Positions 12,301 through 23,433 of a DNA stretch of 64,000 nucleotides are shown here, in pieces. The stretch is from Reticulascus tulasneorum. Lineage: Eukaryota > Ascomycota > Sordariomycetes > Glomerellales > Reticulascaceae. The stretch's first letter is position 1. Each line of letters begins with the position of its first letter. The notes below the pieces were generated by a model. That model made no database searches. It was not told where the DNA came from and saw only the letters and a program-made list of their open reading frames with translations. The stretch covers positions 496,001 to 560,000 of the forward strand of contig LSAX01000003.1 of NCBI GenBank assembly GCA_001557505.1. The letters run 5' to 3'. Both the position numbers and the translations under genes were made by a program.

Positions 12301-12375
12301 TGGGAATCCGTGTCGGAGAAGGTGCAGCGGGAAGAGAGCGGGATGGCAAGCGGGAGGGCAAGCTCTAGCTCCTGA
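9349..12375 (+). CDS. Tcp11 / Sok1 family protein
   Basis: Intronless gene for a 1008-residue protein of the T-complex-11 family, whose yeast member Sok1 is linked to cAMP/protein kinase A signalling. Residues 1-110 are Ser/Arg-rich and disordered. Residues about 120-225 form a highly charged coiled coil rich in EKR and EELK repeats. An IQ-like motif (KIQWWWRR, near residue 251) follows, then the long helical Tcp11 domain to the end, with the segment PGAYMHNTIGE near residue 630. A Pro/Ala/Lys-rich linker at about 490-560 splits the domain. The ATG follows a CT-rich leader and is the first in frame. The family call rests on overall pattern and the conserved C-terminal helices. The cAMP role is taken from the yeast relative. 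Confidence 0.85.
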   Translation: MRRPSADLTEPSRNLEESLGSPTPDAAKPDVDLSMPPAEEDMADGDGRDYTPPPHIAARFYRPSHARRKGSAASSRRNSISSAHSRSSQPFNREGLQSKYVEQHLRRTSFLEDRKARLADRAAHAEKVRLRAAMAKASQRDTSISEERAIAAQQARERNLKEIVAACAEEVKRAKAIAETMKEKREQELTKMRTQMEERLAEAERRREELKNRHSLKRSRGQSIMTRKPVEVLPQVKEGDSAVLTEEAAAGKIQWWWRRVLKKKAVREFTELGLTVDGVRDTNFDQVLELLGRENVLLITARVLQICGLQEGDLGSVDEMAAVRTFLSAFLILGHPTQVLSNKDGTGEQEQVGALPSLPMPRDDLANPQLQDLVAKARDLLISFENILSHLTAANSYTPPPSLRSSLSEVYATFYNAFIAWKSRDSDSLVQVMLMQFVELDMIWQTVKDSTDDASMEPYRESIKDNQLKLIVRIKKLAGQEKGKKMIFEAVRQARKAKAAKKPAGDMKPRVADNTLPGEASETAESFVASESQTLTPPATPAKGQAKPAAPKAGWSGLLPDNRIVVHELAINREYRIPASEYRENKAAFQKPLFAGMRANMEEDDKDTNFGYFVVMMRYFKDHLQRLVKPGAYMHNTIGEILDVEVAERQFRLGSFSYEKFFASMASLLPKLCAPVRDDEVKELVTNKLHQGTLVDRVEALTEFVDVMLCDYVNYMLSTAAPQLIESAPQYEAKRFSEALESGQHTLAMAEAAWRTARSKVMADASKRDPEGINHPKARPTADKFYAQMLVDVFTQPSPVLMNTVPEMLLLDYKRICSLSKHTQRIITAAAILLQCKNLLKRDVRSPWKTEATRILAVLEADHESMDTTVQGVMAALEAGRSMPAATRTHLKALVMKVLHASQDSVKKGTEPQEPVLRLLLNRFRGHMNARLAAGSASEKVKATSTAGEKLAGLGLAEFVIQMREMLDEVARVGAVDRAAHGTWWESVSEKVQREESGMASGRASSSS

Positions 12376-12416
12376 TCAAAGCATCCTAGCAGTAGATGCT
12401 ATAAGGAAGAGCGAAA

Positions 12417-12457
12417 TAGAGAGAGAGAGAGGTATAGAGAGAGTGTGTGTGTGTGTA
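12417..12457. repeat. GA/GT microsatellite
   Basis: Interrupted (GA)n followed by (GT)n simple repeat just after the Tcp11-type gene, probably in its 3' untranslated region. Confidence 0.85.
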
Positions 12458-13159
12458 TGAGGGGATGGGATTGAGGTACACTAGATGGGGAAGGCATGGG
12501 ATTCGCTTCATTTCACAACGAACATGTATTTGTTAGCATAGGGACGCTCGGCATGGACATGGTTTGGGTACGGCGTTGACATGGGCAGATTCAATCTGCA
12601 GATCTGGTTTGCATTGGTGGCTTCTGGCATTGACGGGATGGAGGACAGTCACGGGAATCAGCGAATCCGAACTTACATTGCTCGATAAGCGGTATGTATC
12701 TTGTATCGGGTTGGGCCATCACCGCCGGTAGAGGCATTATGATTTCGCTTTGCTGAATGAGAGACGCATGGCGCACCCGATTGCTACACTTCGCACTACA
12801 TTTCAGTCTTTATGGTATTGAACTTCCGTAACTATGAACGAGATTGTGTATATGTCAAACCCTCTCGCACCCATCGGATTCGTGAACCTCGCCAATAAGC
12901 AAAACATGCCACCAGGGCTCAAGGTCTGTCTTGATGTCCCCGTTCTCTACAAGCAGACAGTGCGAATTACGGTGTAAGGCGATTCCGGACTGTGGCTTTT
13001 TCAATCTCGCTTGTCGTCGGGCCATGCGGCAGGAGATTTTCTCGTTTTTCGAGCAGCAAACACTCACAAGACGGCCGAGATGTTAATAAGAGCCAGCTAC
13101 GACCTGCCTCAAATTGCCCAGCTGTAGAGGGCAGTGCAAGACGATCGCGGGCCACAGGA
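12458..13159. other. Intergenic between Tcp11-type gene and aminopeptidase
   Basis: No supported gene. Open frames here are short and carry no recognisable domain. The frame used by the possible upstream aminopeptidase exon is already open from an ATG at 12992, so the true 5' limit of that exon is uncertain. Confidence 0.5.
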
Positions 13160-13521
13160 ATGTTCCAGATCGGGCAACTGCGTCAGGCCGGACGAAGGTG
13201 CCTGCATGGGTTTGCCGGACACGCGACGGTGGCAACCAGCATCAGCAACAGCAACGTGACAGCTTCTGTTGCAGCGGCGGCGTTGGGGCGAGTTCCCGAA
13301 TGCAGCTCCACGCGAGACCGGAGTACGTTGTTTAGGCGACATGGTCTAGTTGCAGCTGCAGCTCGGCCGGCAGCTTCAAGCCGCGGCATCTCCTCCTCGT
13401 GTCGTCAAGCTTTCGTCGTCGCACACGCGAGTCGTGGTGTCGTGGGAAGCAGCTCGCAAATACGCCATTGGGCTTCGTCAGCGGCGAAGCCAACCATTGC
13501 GCGGGTCGTAACAAGGTCGAG
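13160..13521 (+). other. Possible alternative first exon adding a mitochondrial-type presequence to the aminopeptidase
   Basis: An ATG at 13160 (or 12992) starts an open frame rich in Arg, Ala and Ser and nearly free of acidic residues, as in mitochondrial targeting peptides. A donor GTACGT follows at 13522 and an acceptor CCCAG ends at 13914. Splicing these joins the frame exactly to the ATG at 14003 without a stop and adds about 150 residues. The 393-nt intron is long for this genome, so it could instead be promoter DNA of a shorter transcript. Confidence 0.45.
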
Positions 13522-14002
13522 GTACGTTATCCGATATTTTCCTCCATGCCCTCCGCACGCACGCACGTCTAAGGTAGTCTCCTTTTTTTCACTGCTAGAC
13601 CAAAGTAGTAATTAGGGGCCGGAGTGGTTTATTGGAGTAAAGGCAAAAAGTGGTGCAGGCAGGGTCCTTTTGTGTGCCCCTCCTCTGCCCCTCACACCTG
13701 ACGTTTGCCTCATTACACCATAGATCAAACAAATTGTTTACTTTGGTTTCGTTTTGCCCCGACTAGGCAAGTGGCTGTCGCTGATTGAGCGTGTCTTACG
13801 AGCCTGATATTTCTTTCACGACTTTCTCACTCTCGCACAATCTCTCTCTTTCTCTTGTTCTGAAGACCGCACTCTATCGACTTGGTCTCTGCCACTGACA
13901 ATAAAGCACCCCAGGCGATCCATATTCGGTCCATCGCCCCGCCGTCACTGTTCCACAATCACCACATCCGACAAGGCATTGTACGCCAGCATCGTCGGCA
14001 AC

Positions 14003-16861
14003 ATGGCTGATCGAGAGGTCCTCCCGGCCACCATCAAGCCCTCCCACTATGTCCTCTCCATCCGCAACCTGGACTTCAAGGACTGGACCTACAAGGGGAC
14101 AGTGACGTATGTGCTGCAGTCCTAACCCCGCAATCGGCGGGCAATTGCGCGGTGACTTGTACTGACTTGCAAACAGCATTGATGCTCAGATCGTCAAGCC
14201 AACGAAAGAAATCGTCCTGAATGCTCTTGAACTCAAGCTGCTCAGCGCCAAGATCACCGTCGGCCACACAAAGGCCACGCAGACTGCAGAATCCACCAAC
14301 TTCAGCTACCATGAGCAGCAGCAGCGAGCCACCATCACCTTCGATGAGGAGATCCCCCAGGCGCAAAAGGCGACATTGGTCGTCGAGTTCGAGGGTATCA
14401 TCAACAACGAGATGGCCGGCTTCTACCGAAGCAAGTACAAGCCTACCGTGACGCCCTCCAAGTCCGTACCCCACGACGACGCCTGGCACTACATGTTCAG
14501 CACCCAATTCGAGTCGTGCGATGCCCGCCGAGCGTTCCCGTGCTTTGACGAGCCCAACCTCAAGGCTACCTTCGATTTCGATATCGAGATCCCGGATGAT
14601 CAGGTTGCTCTCAGCAACATGCCCGTCAAGGACACGCAGAAGACTAGAGACGGCTATCAGACGGTGTCCTTCGAGACGACCCCCATCATGAGCACCTACC
14701 TCCTTGCCTGGGCTGTCGGCGATTTCGAGTACGTCGAGGATTTCACCGAGCGTCGATACAATGGCAAGCAGCTTCCTTGCCGTGTCTACACCACCCGCGG
14801 CTTGAAGGAGCAAGGACGATGGGCTCTGCAGCATGCCCCCAAGATCATCGACTACTTCTCCGACATTTTTGGTATCGACTACCCGCTTCCCAAGGCTGAT
14901 CTCCTTGCGGTGCACGAGTTCACCCATGGTGTAAGTGAACCCCCATTCCGTCACCTTGCGTGTGGCCTGCTATACTGATGATGTATGCTGATATTGTGCA
15001 GGCCATGGAGAACTGGGGACTCGTCACATACCGCACAACCGCTGTGCTCTTCGATGAGAAAACTTCGGAGGACAGGTATCGCAATCGTGTCGCATACGTT
15101 GTCGCCCACGAGCTGGCCCATCAATGGTTCGGTAACCTGGTGACGATGGACTGGTGGGATGAGCTCTGGCTCAACGAGGGTTTTGCGACGTGGGTCGGAT
15201 GGCTTGCCATCGATCACCTTCATCCCGAGTGGCAAGTTTGGCCTCAATTCGTTAACGAGGGCATGGAAATGGCCTTCAAGCTCGACAGCATCCGTGCCAG
15301 CCATCCCATCCACGTCCCCGTCAAGGATGCGCTAGACGTCAACCAGATCTTCGATCACATCAGCTACCTCAAGGGTTGCTCCGCGATCCGCATGCTCGCC
15401 TCCCATCTCGGTGTGGAGACGTTCCTGAAGGGGGTATCGGATTATCTTAAAGCCCATGCCTACGGCAACGCAAAGACGGAGGCGCTGTGGAATGCGCTCG
15501 CCAAGGCGTCCGGAAAGGACGTCAACAAGCTGATGGGACCGTGGATCTCAAAGATCGGCCATCCCGTGCTGACTGTGGCGGAAGAGCCTGGCCAGATCTC
15601 CATCAAGCAATCCAGGTTCCTGTCGACCGGCGATGTGAAGCCAGAGGAGGATGAGACCACGTGGTGGATCCCGCTTGAGCTCGAGGGCAAGATTGGAACC
15701 AAGGGAGTCACGTCTCTGGCGTTGGAAACCAAGGAAGACACCATCCGCGATATCGACGACGAGTTTTACAAGCTCAACACCGGCTCTTCCGGCTTTTACC
15801 GTGTTAACTACCCGCCGAAGCGCTTGGAGAAGCTCAGCACCCAGCTAGACCGCCTCAAGACCGAAGACAAGATTGCCATTATTGGTTCTGCCGCCGATCT
15901 TGCGTTCTCGGGCTACGGAACCACCGCTGCGCTCCTCTCCTTCGTGCAGGGCTTCGGCAAGGAAGACAACTATCTTGTCTGGAGCCAGGTCCTGGATTCC
16001 ATCGCTCTCGTAAAGTCTGTCTTTGGCGATGACGCAACTATCAAGAAGGGCCTGGAGGCCTTCACCCTGAAGCTGATCGCGGACGCCGTGCAAAAGTTCG
16101 GCTGGGAGTTTGCCGAGGGCGAGAGCTACCTCGACGGCCTGCTGAGGAAGAGACTCATTCTGAGTGCTAGCGTCAACGGCCATGCTGGGTAAGTTTTTCT
16201 TTCTTTCATCGAACTTTCGTGATGACTGACATGCCGCAGCGTTTCCGAGGAAGCTCTGAAGCGCTTTAACGCCTATGTCGACTCTCCCGAGTCGAACCCG
16301 ATCCACCCCAGTCTCAGGACACCCATCTACCGTGCTGCGATTAAGCACGACCCTGCTAAGACGGTAGATATACTCAAGAAAGAATGGTACGCCTCTCCGG
16401 CGCCAGACAGCAAGGAAATTACCCTATCCGCGCTCGGCCATGTGCACGACGAGTCCATCATCAAGGAGATATTACTCCCCTTCGTCTTCAACGCCTCTCC
16501 ACCGGCCGCTGCTGCGGATTCTATCCCGTCAGGTGATATGCACATTCTTGGCTCGGCGCTCGGTGCCAACTCTACCGCGCGAACCTTACAGTGGGAGTAC
16601 ATGAAGGCAAACTGGGACGCCAGCGTGGCGAAGCTCGGGAACCCGGTTGTACTGGACCGGTACGTGCAGATCAGCTTGTCCAAGTTCTCGAGCCTCGATG
16701 CCGTCAAGGACATTGAGAGTTTCTTCGAAGGGAAAGATACCAAGAGCTTCAACCGCACGTTGGAGACAGTTAAGGATAAGATTCGCGGAAGAGCCGCGTA
16801 TCGCGAGCGCGATGCTGCCGGTCTGAAGGAGTGGCTGGTGGCGAACGGGTATACCTCGTGA
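14003..16861 (+). CDS. M1-family zinc aminopeptidase (Ape2/Aap1 type)
   Basis: Removes N-terminal amino acids from peptides. Exons 14003..14106, 14177..14930, 15002..16188 and 16240..16861 join in frame to 888 residues, the usual length for yeast Aap1-like enzymes. The exopeptidase motif GAMEN is at 286-290 and spans the second intron. The zinc site HELAH is at 322-326, with the third ligand Glu345 in LWLNEGFATW. A beta-sandwich and an ERAP1-like helical C-terminal domain follow, ending in WLVANGYTS. Introns are 70, 71 and 51 nt with GTATGT or GTAAGT donors. Starting at 14003 the protein has no targeting signal and would be cytosolic; an in-frame upstream exon may give a mitochondrial form. 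Family call is secure. Confidence 0.96.
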
Positions 16862-17330
16862 CGCCTAACGAAGCACAGCACAAAACTGTAGCGTAGACGG
16901 TGCTTCAACGCTGCGTTGTCCCTATGTTACCATTGCGGTCAATAAATAAGCTTGAAGGTCAAGATGACACACAAAGATACCGAAGTTGAAAAATATAACA
17001 CTCTACTCGGAGTTTGTACTTGTGGTTCCCCACTGCTTCCTTTGTTGCTTTGTGATTCTTACGCCTGCTGTCTTAGCGATGCTTTCGCCGTCGGCGCCGG
17101 GATACGGACGTGGTGCTGTCAGCAAGAGTTGTAAGTGTTTGTCCTTGCGTCATGCTTCCATCACGATTTGTGAAGTACGTGGTCTTTTGTTGTTCTGGCA
17201 TCGATGGCGGGTCCAGCAAGCCAATCGGAGAGAACTATCCCCGAAGCTTGGCAATGATTCCTTTATGGGAACTCGGATAGGGGTTTAACGAATCAACTAG
17301 GAGATCCGCCGTGTGGCAGCAGAGAATGAT
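16862..17330. other. Intergenic, aminopeptidase 3' end to aminotransferase
   Basis: No gene is seen. The stretch holds the aminopeptidase 3' region and the aminotransferase promoter. A short extra N-terminal exon of the aminotransferase cannot be excluded. Confidence 0.5.
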
Positions 17331-18521
17331 ATGGAGAGATTCCCATCACGAAACTTCTCAAATACAATGGACAACCACTCGGCCGTCTTAGACTTGGACT
17401 CCTCTAGGCTCACGATAACACGAACTTCCAGCCCCAAGCCTGTCCCGGCACAGAACTCTCTAGAATCATGGTCCCTGAAATGCTCGACTGACCATATGCT
17501 CATGGTCCGCTGGACTGACAGCGCGGGCTGGGAAGAACCGCAAATCAGACCCTTCGGGCCTCTCGAGATCATGCCAACTGCAAGCTGTTTGCATTATGCC
17601 ACGGAGTGTTTTGAGGGATTGAAAGCGTACCGCGGCGTGGATGAAAAGGTCCGCCTCTTCAGGCCTGACAGGAATGCGAAGCGGTTCTTAGCATCGGCAT
17701 CGCGAATCAGCCTGCCTGGCTTCTCCATTGAGCAGTTCTTGATGCTTCTCAAGAAGCTCGTTGGCCTGGAGGCTGCCAGGTGGATTCCCAGCTCGGGCCG
17801 ATTCATGTACATCCGGCCTTCGATCATTGGCACAGGCTCAGCCTTGGGAATCAGCCGGCCTAAAGAGGCACTCATGTTCATCGTCATGTCCATCTTCCCA
17901 AGCCCCGATCAACCGCCGCCCGGTCAAGAGGCCATTGAGTTCAAGGGCATGCGGCTTCTTACTTCAAGGAAAGATGCGGTCCGAGCCTGGCCGGGTGGAT
18001 TCGGCAGCGTAAAGGTCGGCGGAAACTATGGACCGACCATCCTGGCGCATGACGAAGCACTTAGGCTAGGCTACCATCAGATCCTATGGCTGCATGGCGA
18101 ACAGGGCTACGTCACTGAGGCAGGCGCAAGCAACTTCTTCGTGCTCTGGAGGGCTCGAGAAACGGGGCGGTTAGAGCTAGTCACCGCGCCGTTGGATAAC
18201 GGGATCATTCTCGAAGGAGTCACACGAGCAACCGTTATCGACTTTGTAAGGGAACACATGCAAGAAATCACGGTCGCAGAAAGGGAATTTACCGTGCAGG
18301 AAATGATGCAGGCGGATGAGGAAGGCCGGCTGTTAGAGGCCTTCGTGACAGGGACCGCATACTTTGTCATCCCCTGCGGCGAGATTCATTTTCGCGGTGT
18401 GGATCTGCTGCTGCCGCTGGGCAAGGAAGGGGAGACAAGCATGGGAAGAACGGCAAGGTATACGACTTCGATCAAGGATGCGATGAAGGATATCATGTTC
18501 GGGAAACGGGCTAGTGACTAG
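17331..18521 (+). CDS. Branched-chain amino acid aminotransferase (class IV, BCAT)
   Basis: PLP enzyme interconverting Leu, Ile and Val with their 2-oxo acids. The frame gives 396 residues. Typical BCAT segments are present: LTITRTSSPKPVPA, TDHMLMVRW, PTASCLHYATECFEGLKAYRG, RFMYIRPSIIGTG, the PLP-lysine region GSVKVGGNYGPT with Lys228, and TEAGASNFFVLW. No presequence is visible, so a cytosolic form like yeast Bat2 is likely. The start at 17331 is the first ATG; the frame is open a few codons further to a GTG. ATG at 17367 is a second candidate. The gene has no intron, unusual for fungal BCATs. It lies between the aminopeptidase and the Zn2Cys6 regulator, on the same strand, with no sign of co-transcription. 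Confidence 0.93.
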   Translation: MERFPSRNFSNTMDNHSAVLDLDSSRLTITRTSSPKPVPAQNSLESWSLKCSTDHMLMVRWTDSAGWEEPQIRPFGPLEIMPTASCLHYATECFEGLKAYRGVDEKVRLFRPDRNAKRFLASASRISLPGFSIEQFLMLLKKLVGLEAARWIPSSGRFMYIRPSIIGTGSALGISRPKEALMFIVMSIFPSPDQPPPGQEAIEFKGMRLLTSRKDAVRAWPGGFGSVKVGGNYGPTILAHDEALRLGYHQILWLHGEQGYVTEAGASNFFVLWRARETGRLELVTAPLDNGIILEGVTRATVIDFVREHMQEITVAEREFTVQEMMQADEEGRLLEAFVTGTAYFVIPCGEIHFRGVDLLLPLGKEGETSMGRTARYTTSIKDAMKDIMFGKRASD

Positions 18522-18951
18522 GCGGTTGAAGTGGAAGAGGATTCGAGCGAGCAGTGACCAATAGAGGAGGTAGTCTAAACTTGGCTGATCGGCATTAGAC
18601 GCACGAATGTAGAGGATGGATGGATCGTGATTAGTTTTATTTCTCTTACATTCGCTAGCTTGAGTCGCAAGATACTGATTTCAAGTCCATATTCGCACAC
18701 CACTCTACGTAGCACCGCCGAAGCTCTAGGAGTAGAGCTTCCCGAAACAGCCGTGAAGAACAGGGTTGTTGTGGAGCGAAGCTAGCAAACTCCACCAACC
18801 AGATGTCAGTTTCCCCGATGACATGTAAGCCCTTTGTGTTGCTCCTCGTCAACGGCGGCTTCAAACGCCAGTATTTCCTGGCGAGTCCTGCTTCGTAAAC
18901 GCAAGGCCTAATTGTCTCGGAGCCGCCTGTGCGCAGAATCCCAGAAACGCC
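18522..18951. other. Intergenic ahead of the Zn2Cys6 regulator
   Basis: No gene is seen. This holds the promoter and leader of the regulator. A minus-strand open frame here is an antisense shadow. Confidence 0.5.
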
Positions 18952-21206
18952 ATGGCCGGCCGAAGGACCCAGATCGGCAAACCTCGCCTGTTGAATCCTC
19001 GGGGCCAGAGCTGCATGCCCTGCCGTCAGCACAAGGTGCACTGCAGTCGTGAGCTGCCGTGTAAGGCATGTGTACGCCATGGACGTGAGGAGGCGTGCCG
19101 GAGAAACCCATCCCCTGCGATCTTGGGCATATCGCAGCCGCCGAACTTGTCCCTTTCACTCAGCGCTGCAAGTCATGTCTCACACGGCGGACCGCCGCTG
19201 CAGCCTGCCTGGAGACCGCGTGCACCGGAGCCAGATGAGTTTCAATCTGGTAGTGTGGCGGTGTGCACGACACCAGTCCAGGGACCGTGGCCCAAAACGG
19301 ATGAATCACCCTCGCGATCCTACCCAGATCTACAAACTGTAGCGGGATTGCAGAAAGCCAATGAGGTTGCCGAGTTTTGTAACCAGAGACTGTCATCCGC
19401 TGACAACCATGCTGCAACATCCTCCTCTACATCGTTGTGCACCTTGCCGGCTGGAAACATTGTCCAGGATCTGGACGCTTGCTTTCCGATTGGGAAGCAG
19501 CCCAACTCCGCCTCCGTCAAGGTCCAGCTCGCCAATCTCCTTCCCACGCAAAGCCAATGCGATGTCCTAGTGGCTTATTACCTAGACCATGCCGAATACA
19601 TGAACCGAGCAATCCACATACCTTCCTTCCGCCGCGAATATGCCGAATTCTGGATGATGCCGGTCATAGACATTGACTTGGCCTGGCTGTCGCTGCTATT
19701 CGCCATACTATCGGTATCGGCCACCTTGATACAGCCAGAGCTGTGCCAAGCTTTCGGGCTGGAACAATCTCAGCTCCACAGGCTTGCTCATTCGTGGTTC
19801 CTGGCTTCAGGGCAGGCTTTACAGGCCAATGAATACGAGTATCGTCCGACCATTACTCAGCTGCAGACCTTCATTGTCTCGCAGTTGTACTGTTGGGCAA
19901 CCAACAGAACGGAGATTCTGAACTCGTGCGTGGAATCACTAGTCGGTGAAGAGCTGATAGCTTACGTGCTTGCAGTTATTTGGGAATGGCTGTCAGGAAT
20001 GCCCAGGCTTTGGGGCTACACAAACCATCGACTAGCGACAATGTCCTTGAGCGGGAACTGCGCCATCGGATCTGGTGGGAGATATGCCATGCCGACACGT
20101 ACGTGTGCTCGATATGACTTGTTGGCAAACATCTGACGATATGGTGCAGATTTCAATCCATGTCCCTCGCACGGCCGCCGTTAATCCAGTCCTACGTATC
20201 CAAGGTTCCGTTCCCGCTGCACTGCAACGATGCCGACATAAACGAGTCTACGACTCATGTTCGACCGCTAGAAGAACCCACAGATCTCAGTACGAGCCTC
20301 GCCAGGTACCGGATGTTCAAAGTGTTCAATAAGCTATACAAGGAGGATTGCAGCCATCTCCAGTCTCGTGAATTCGTGGAGCAAGTTGATGCCGAGCTGA
20401 AACAACTGGAGCAAGACTTACCGTGGTTCCACAAGATTGCCAATAGCAACAACTGCTCGTTTTCTCCTTCGGTGCTGGAGGCGATACTGTGGGGTACGCA
20501 TCTGCTTCGCAGCTCCATTTGCATACAAAGGATACGCATGTACCGACCCTTTCTTCAAGCCAGAGAATCGGAAACCTGGGATGTGTGCCGCAGGGCAGCC
20601 GGAGGCGCGCTCGAGGGTTACCGAGCGCTGAGAGCGCAGAATGTCGACCTTTTCCGGAGATCGCACAAACTCAAAGGTAACGGATACCATTTGGTGTCCA
20701 TTGCCTCATTGTTGTCGGTCTTCCTTCTCGTAGAGCGCCCAAGACCGTCGGAGAGCGTCCGGGCCGACCTTGACATGCTTTTGTCCGATTTCGAGTATCG
20801 GATAAAGCACAGCCACTGCTTAGCCATCGAGACGGAGGGCTGCAAGGTTGTTCGCCAGGTCGCCGAGCTGGTCGACTCAAGGTCTCACTCTGACTCCCGC
20901 TCAACGAGCAAGTTATACCCTGGTGTTGGGAACGAAAATTTGTCTGATGTTTACTTGGACCAGGTCCACAAGACGTTCCCAAATCCTGTAATGGTGGCGC
21001 TTCGAGACATCCTTGCTTGCAGATATGAGGACGGCGAGGGAAACTACGTGCCGAGGCAGCCTCATCCCATGATCCCGCCGGATTCGGCACCAGAAGGGGA
21101 ACTCGGAATATCCAACCTACCTCTGAGTTTCGATTTCGGGATCCAAGTGCCACTCAACCTTCCCTTCGAATTCTGGGAGTGGGATCAGTGGGACACGGTT
21201 TTATAG
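18952..21206 (+). CDS. Zn2Cys6 fungal transcription factor with MHR domain
   Basis: DNA-binding regulator of 717 residues. Exons 18952..19925, 19976..20098 and 20150..21206 join in frame; the introns are 50 and 51 nt. The binuclear zinc cluster is at residues 21-49 (Cys21, 24, 31, 37, 40 and 49, spacing 2-6-5-2-8). The fungal-specific middle homology region starts near residue 210. It shows the usual IHIPSFRREY, ATNRTEI and LGLHKP-type segments and ELRHRIWWEICHADT, which is split by the second intron. The gene precedes the amidase on the same strand by 385 bp and may control it and other nearby nitrogen-use genes; that is inference from position only. No nuclear-receptor-like or activation motif beyond this was seen. 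Confidence 0.93.
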
Positions 21207-21591
21207 CATGCTGCTCCAAAAGAAATTCGGGCATGCTGGGATTCGCCATGCTTTGGCAAACGTTCAACTTGGCAGCAGAACTATTTGATATTCTGGATCT
21301 GGGGCGTCCTAGAAAACAGTGCCGGTTGGCTCACACAGCTTAGGCTAGACAGATCTATAGTAGCACTGCTTTATTTGATCCACTTGGTTGCGCACACCCG
21401 ACTTTAAAAGGTGTGATCCGCTGTCTCTTATCGTTGTTGCCTGCTTCGAATACGCTTTGAATACGCCGCAAAGCCGGATGTACGATAACTAATTAGGCGG
21501 CACCCCGGCCATTGGTGTCAGCGGGGACTTAACAGCCTCCGCAGACCCCTTCTTCATCACCCACTGGATTGTCCAGTCTCACAGGCACATC
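21207..21591. other. Intergenic ahead of the amidase
   Basis: The amidase promoter. The only notable element is a GC-rich partial palindrome around 21501-21530, listed separately. Confidence 0.5.
21501..21530. promoter_or_regulatory. Candidate Zn2Cys6-type site, CCCCG...CGGGG
   Basis: CACCCCGG is followed after a short spacer by GGTGTCAGCGGGGACTT. The CCCCG and CGGGG arms are inverted, and the site sits about 60-90 bp upstream of the amidase ATG. A close copy of the 17-bp right part occurs at 28227-28243. Confidence 0.35.
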
Positions 21592-23433
21592 ATGAAAATG
21601 ACGAACGAGAGCTTCAACGTACTCGCTGCCACTGCTGTGGATCTGCAACAATTACTTCGAGCTAGAAAAATCACAAGCATCCAAATCGTCCAGGAGTATC
21701 TTGCTCAGATTGACCGCCATGAGCCCGTACTCAATGCATTCATTTCGCTTGCGCCCCGGGAGACTCTGTTACGCGTCGCCGCGAAGCTGGACGAGGAGCG
21801 GTTGCAAGGGAGTAGCAGAGGCCCTCTCCATGGCATCCCGATTGTTCTAAAGGCGGGTATCTATTAAACCTAGGCTAGGACTTGCGACTGATTGAAATTA
21901 GGATAGCTTTATCACGGCGGCGAATCTTGGCATGAGTACCACCGCCGGGTCTTGCGCTTTGGTTGGAGCCAAGGCGAATGTGAACTCGGCCATTGCGCAA
22001 AAGCTGATTGATGCTGGCCTAATTCTCTTGGGGAAGACCAACATGACTGTAAGTTAGCAAAGCGTCTGAAAAGACGTTGGCTAACGAAGCACTGTAGGAA
22101 TTCGCTGGCATGAAGATGACGATGATGATGCCGGGATGGTCTGCTCATGGAGGCCAGACACTGTCGCCATACGTGAAGAATATTGAGGATAACGAGAAGC
22201 TCTTAGGTCATTCGGTTGGTGAAAGAAATTGGCTCTTTGTGTAGAGTTTGAACACTCACAATTCCCAGGCACCTGGAGGATCTTCAACCGGCTCCGCAGT
22301 CGCCGTCGCCGCCGGGTTCAGCCCTTTAGCCATGGGAACCGAGACCATTGGATCAATCATCACCCCTGCTTCTCGAGCAGCGCTCTTCGCAATCAAGCCT
22401 ACTGTTGGTGTGCAGGACGTAACTGGGCTGTACACGATGACGGACTTCTTTGACAGCCCGGGACCCATGGCAAAATGCTCTGCCGATCTGCTGGCATTGA
22501 GCGAGATTCTACTCGGTCGTTCCTTCGCTTCGCAGGACATGGGAAGCTGGGAGGGTTTGTCAGTCGCGTTCCTAGACCCGCACATATGGAAGATGGATGA
22601 GGCTATCTGTTCACAATTTGATGGAACAGCGGAACAAATGGTATGTCGCACAGGTTCAGAACTTCGAATACGCTGACGAGAAATAGATGGAAGACTACGA
22701 GTCTGCCATCTCAAAACTAAAGGAGCAAGATTGCTTGGTGAAATACCCGGTTGAGCTTCCAGAGATATCGGCTCTTACTGTCGACGGTCAACCTGCTATT
22801 ATGCCTATCGCTTGTAAGTATCAAGGTACAGCGCATTAAGGACCTGACTAATAGAGGTGGGCAGTTTGGGATTTCAAAAACTTGGGCATGCCTAGATTTC
22901 TAAGAGAATTTGACGAATCACCAGTAACCAACCTTGAGGAGATCATCAAGTTTAACGAAGACCATAAGGAGAAAGCCCTACCACATCGTACGTCAGAAAT
23001 TATGGCCTGGAATGATGATGTGAGTTGACACAATACTAGCGTACACTGAGCAGAACGATCTCGTCAAAGCGTTAGCCAATGATGATAAGGCGGAACACAT
23101 TGCCGAGTTAAAGGAAGGGCTTCGGGCAGTTGCCAAGCAGATCCTGAACCAAGTCCTTGAGAGGGAACAAGTTAGCATCCTTGCAGCACCTTCTGATTCC
23201 CCGCTTTGCATCTATGCCGCCGCGTCAGGTATGAAAACCCCCATATTCGTGAGAATGTCCCATCTGACAACATAGGCTACCCCGTCGCCACGGTGCCGCT
23301 TGCACAACTGAGGTACAATGGCCGACCATTCGGAATCTGCATGTTGGCCAGGGAAAATGATGAAGAAACATTGTTGAAATTCATGGCCGCTTACGAATCG
23401 GTGTCTCCTCCTCGGCCGATCCCTAGACTTTAG
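21592..23433 (+). CDS. Amidase (amidase-signature family), eight exons
   Basis: Hydrolyses amides to acids and ammonia through a Ser-cisSer-Lys triad. Exons 21592..21852, 21902..22048, 22098..22214, 22269..22640, 22687..22813, 22865..22987, 23040..23228 and 23276..23433 give 497 residues. Catalytic residues are Lys87 (HGIPIVLK), Ser180 (PGGSSTGSA) and Ser204 (GTETIGSIITPAS); the 24-residue spacing of the two serines matches the family. The first intron is odd. Only a GC donor directly after the Lys87 codon keeps the frame, because the nearby GT (21857) shifts it to a stop. The other six introns are standard GT-AG of 49-64 nt. Otherwise the gene looks intact, so either a GC-AG intron or a small insertion explains the junction. 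It may be regulated by the preceding Zn2Cys6 gene (inference). Confidence 0.85.
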
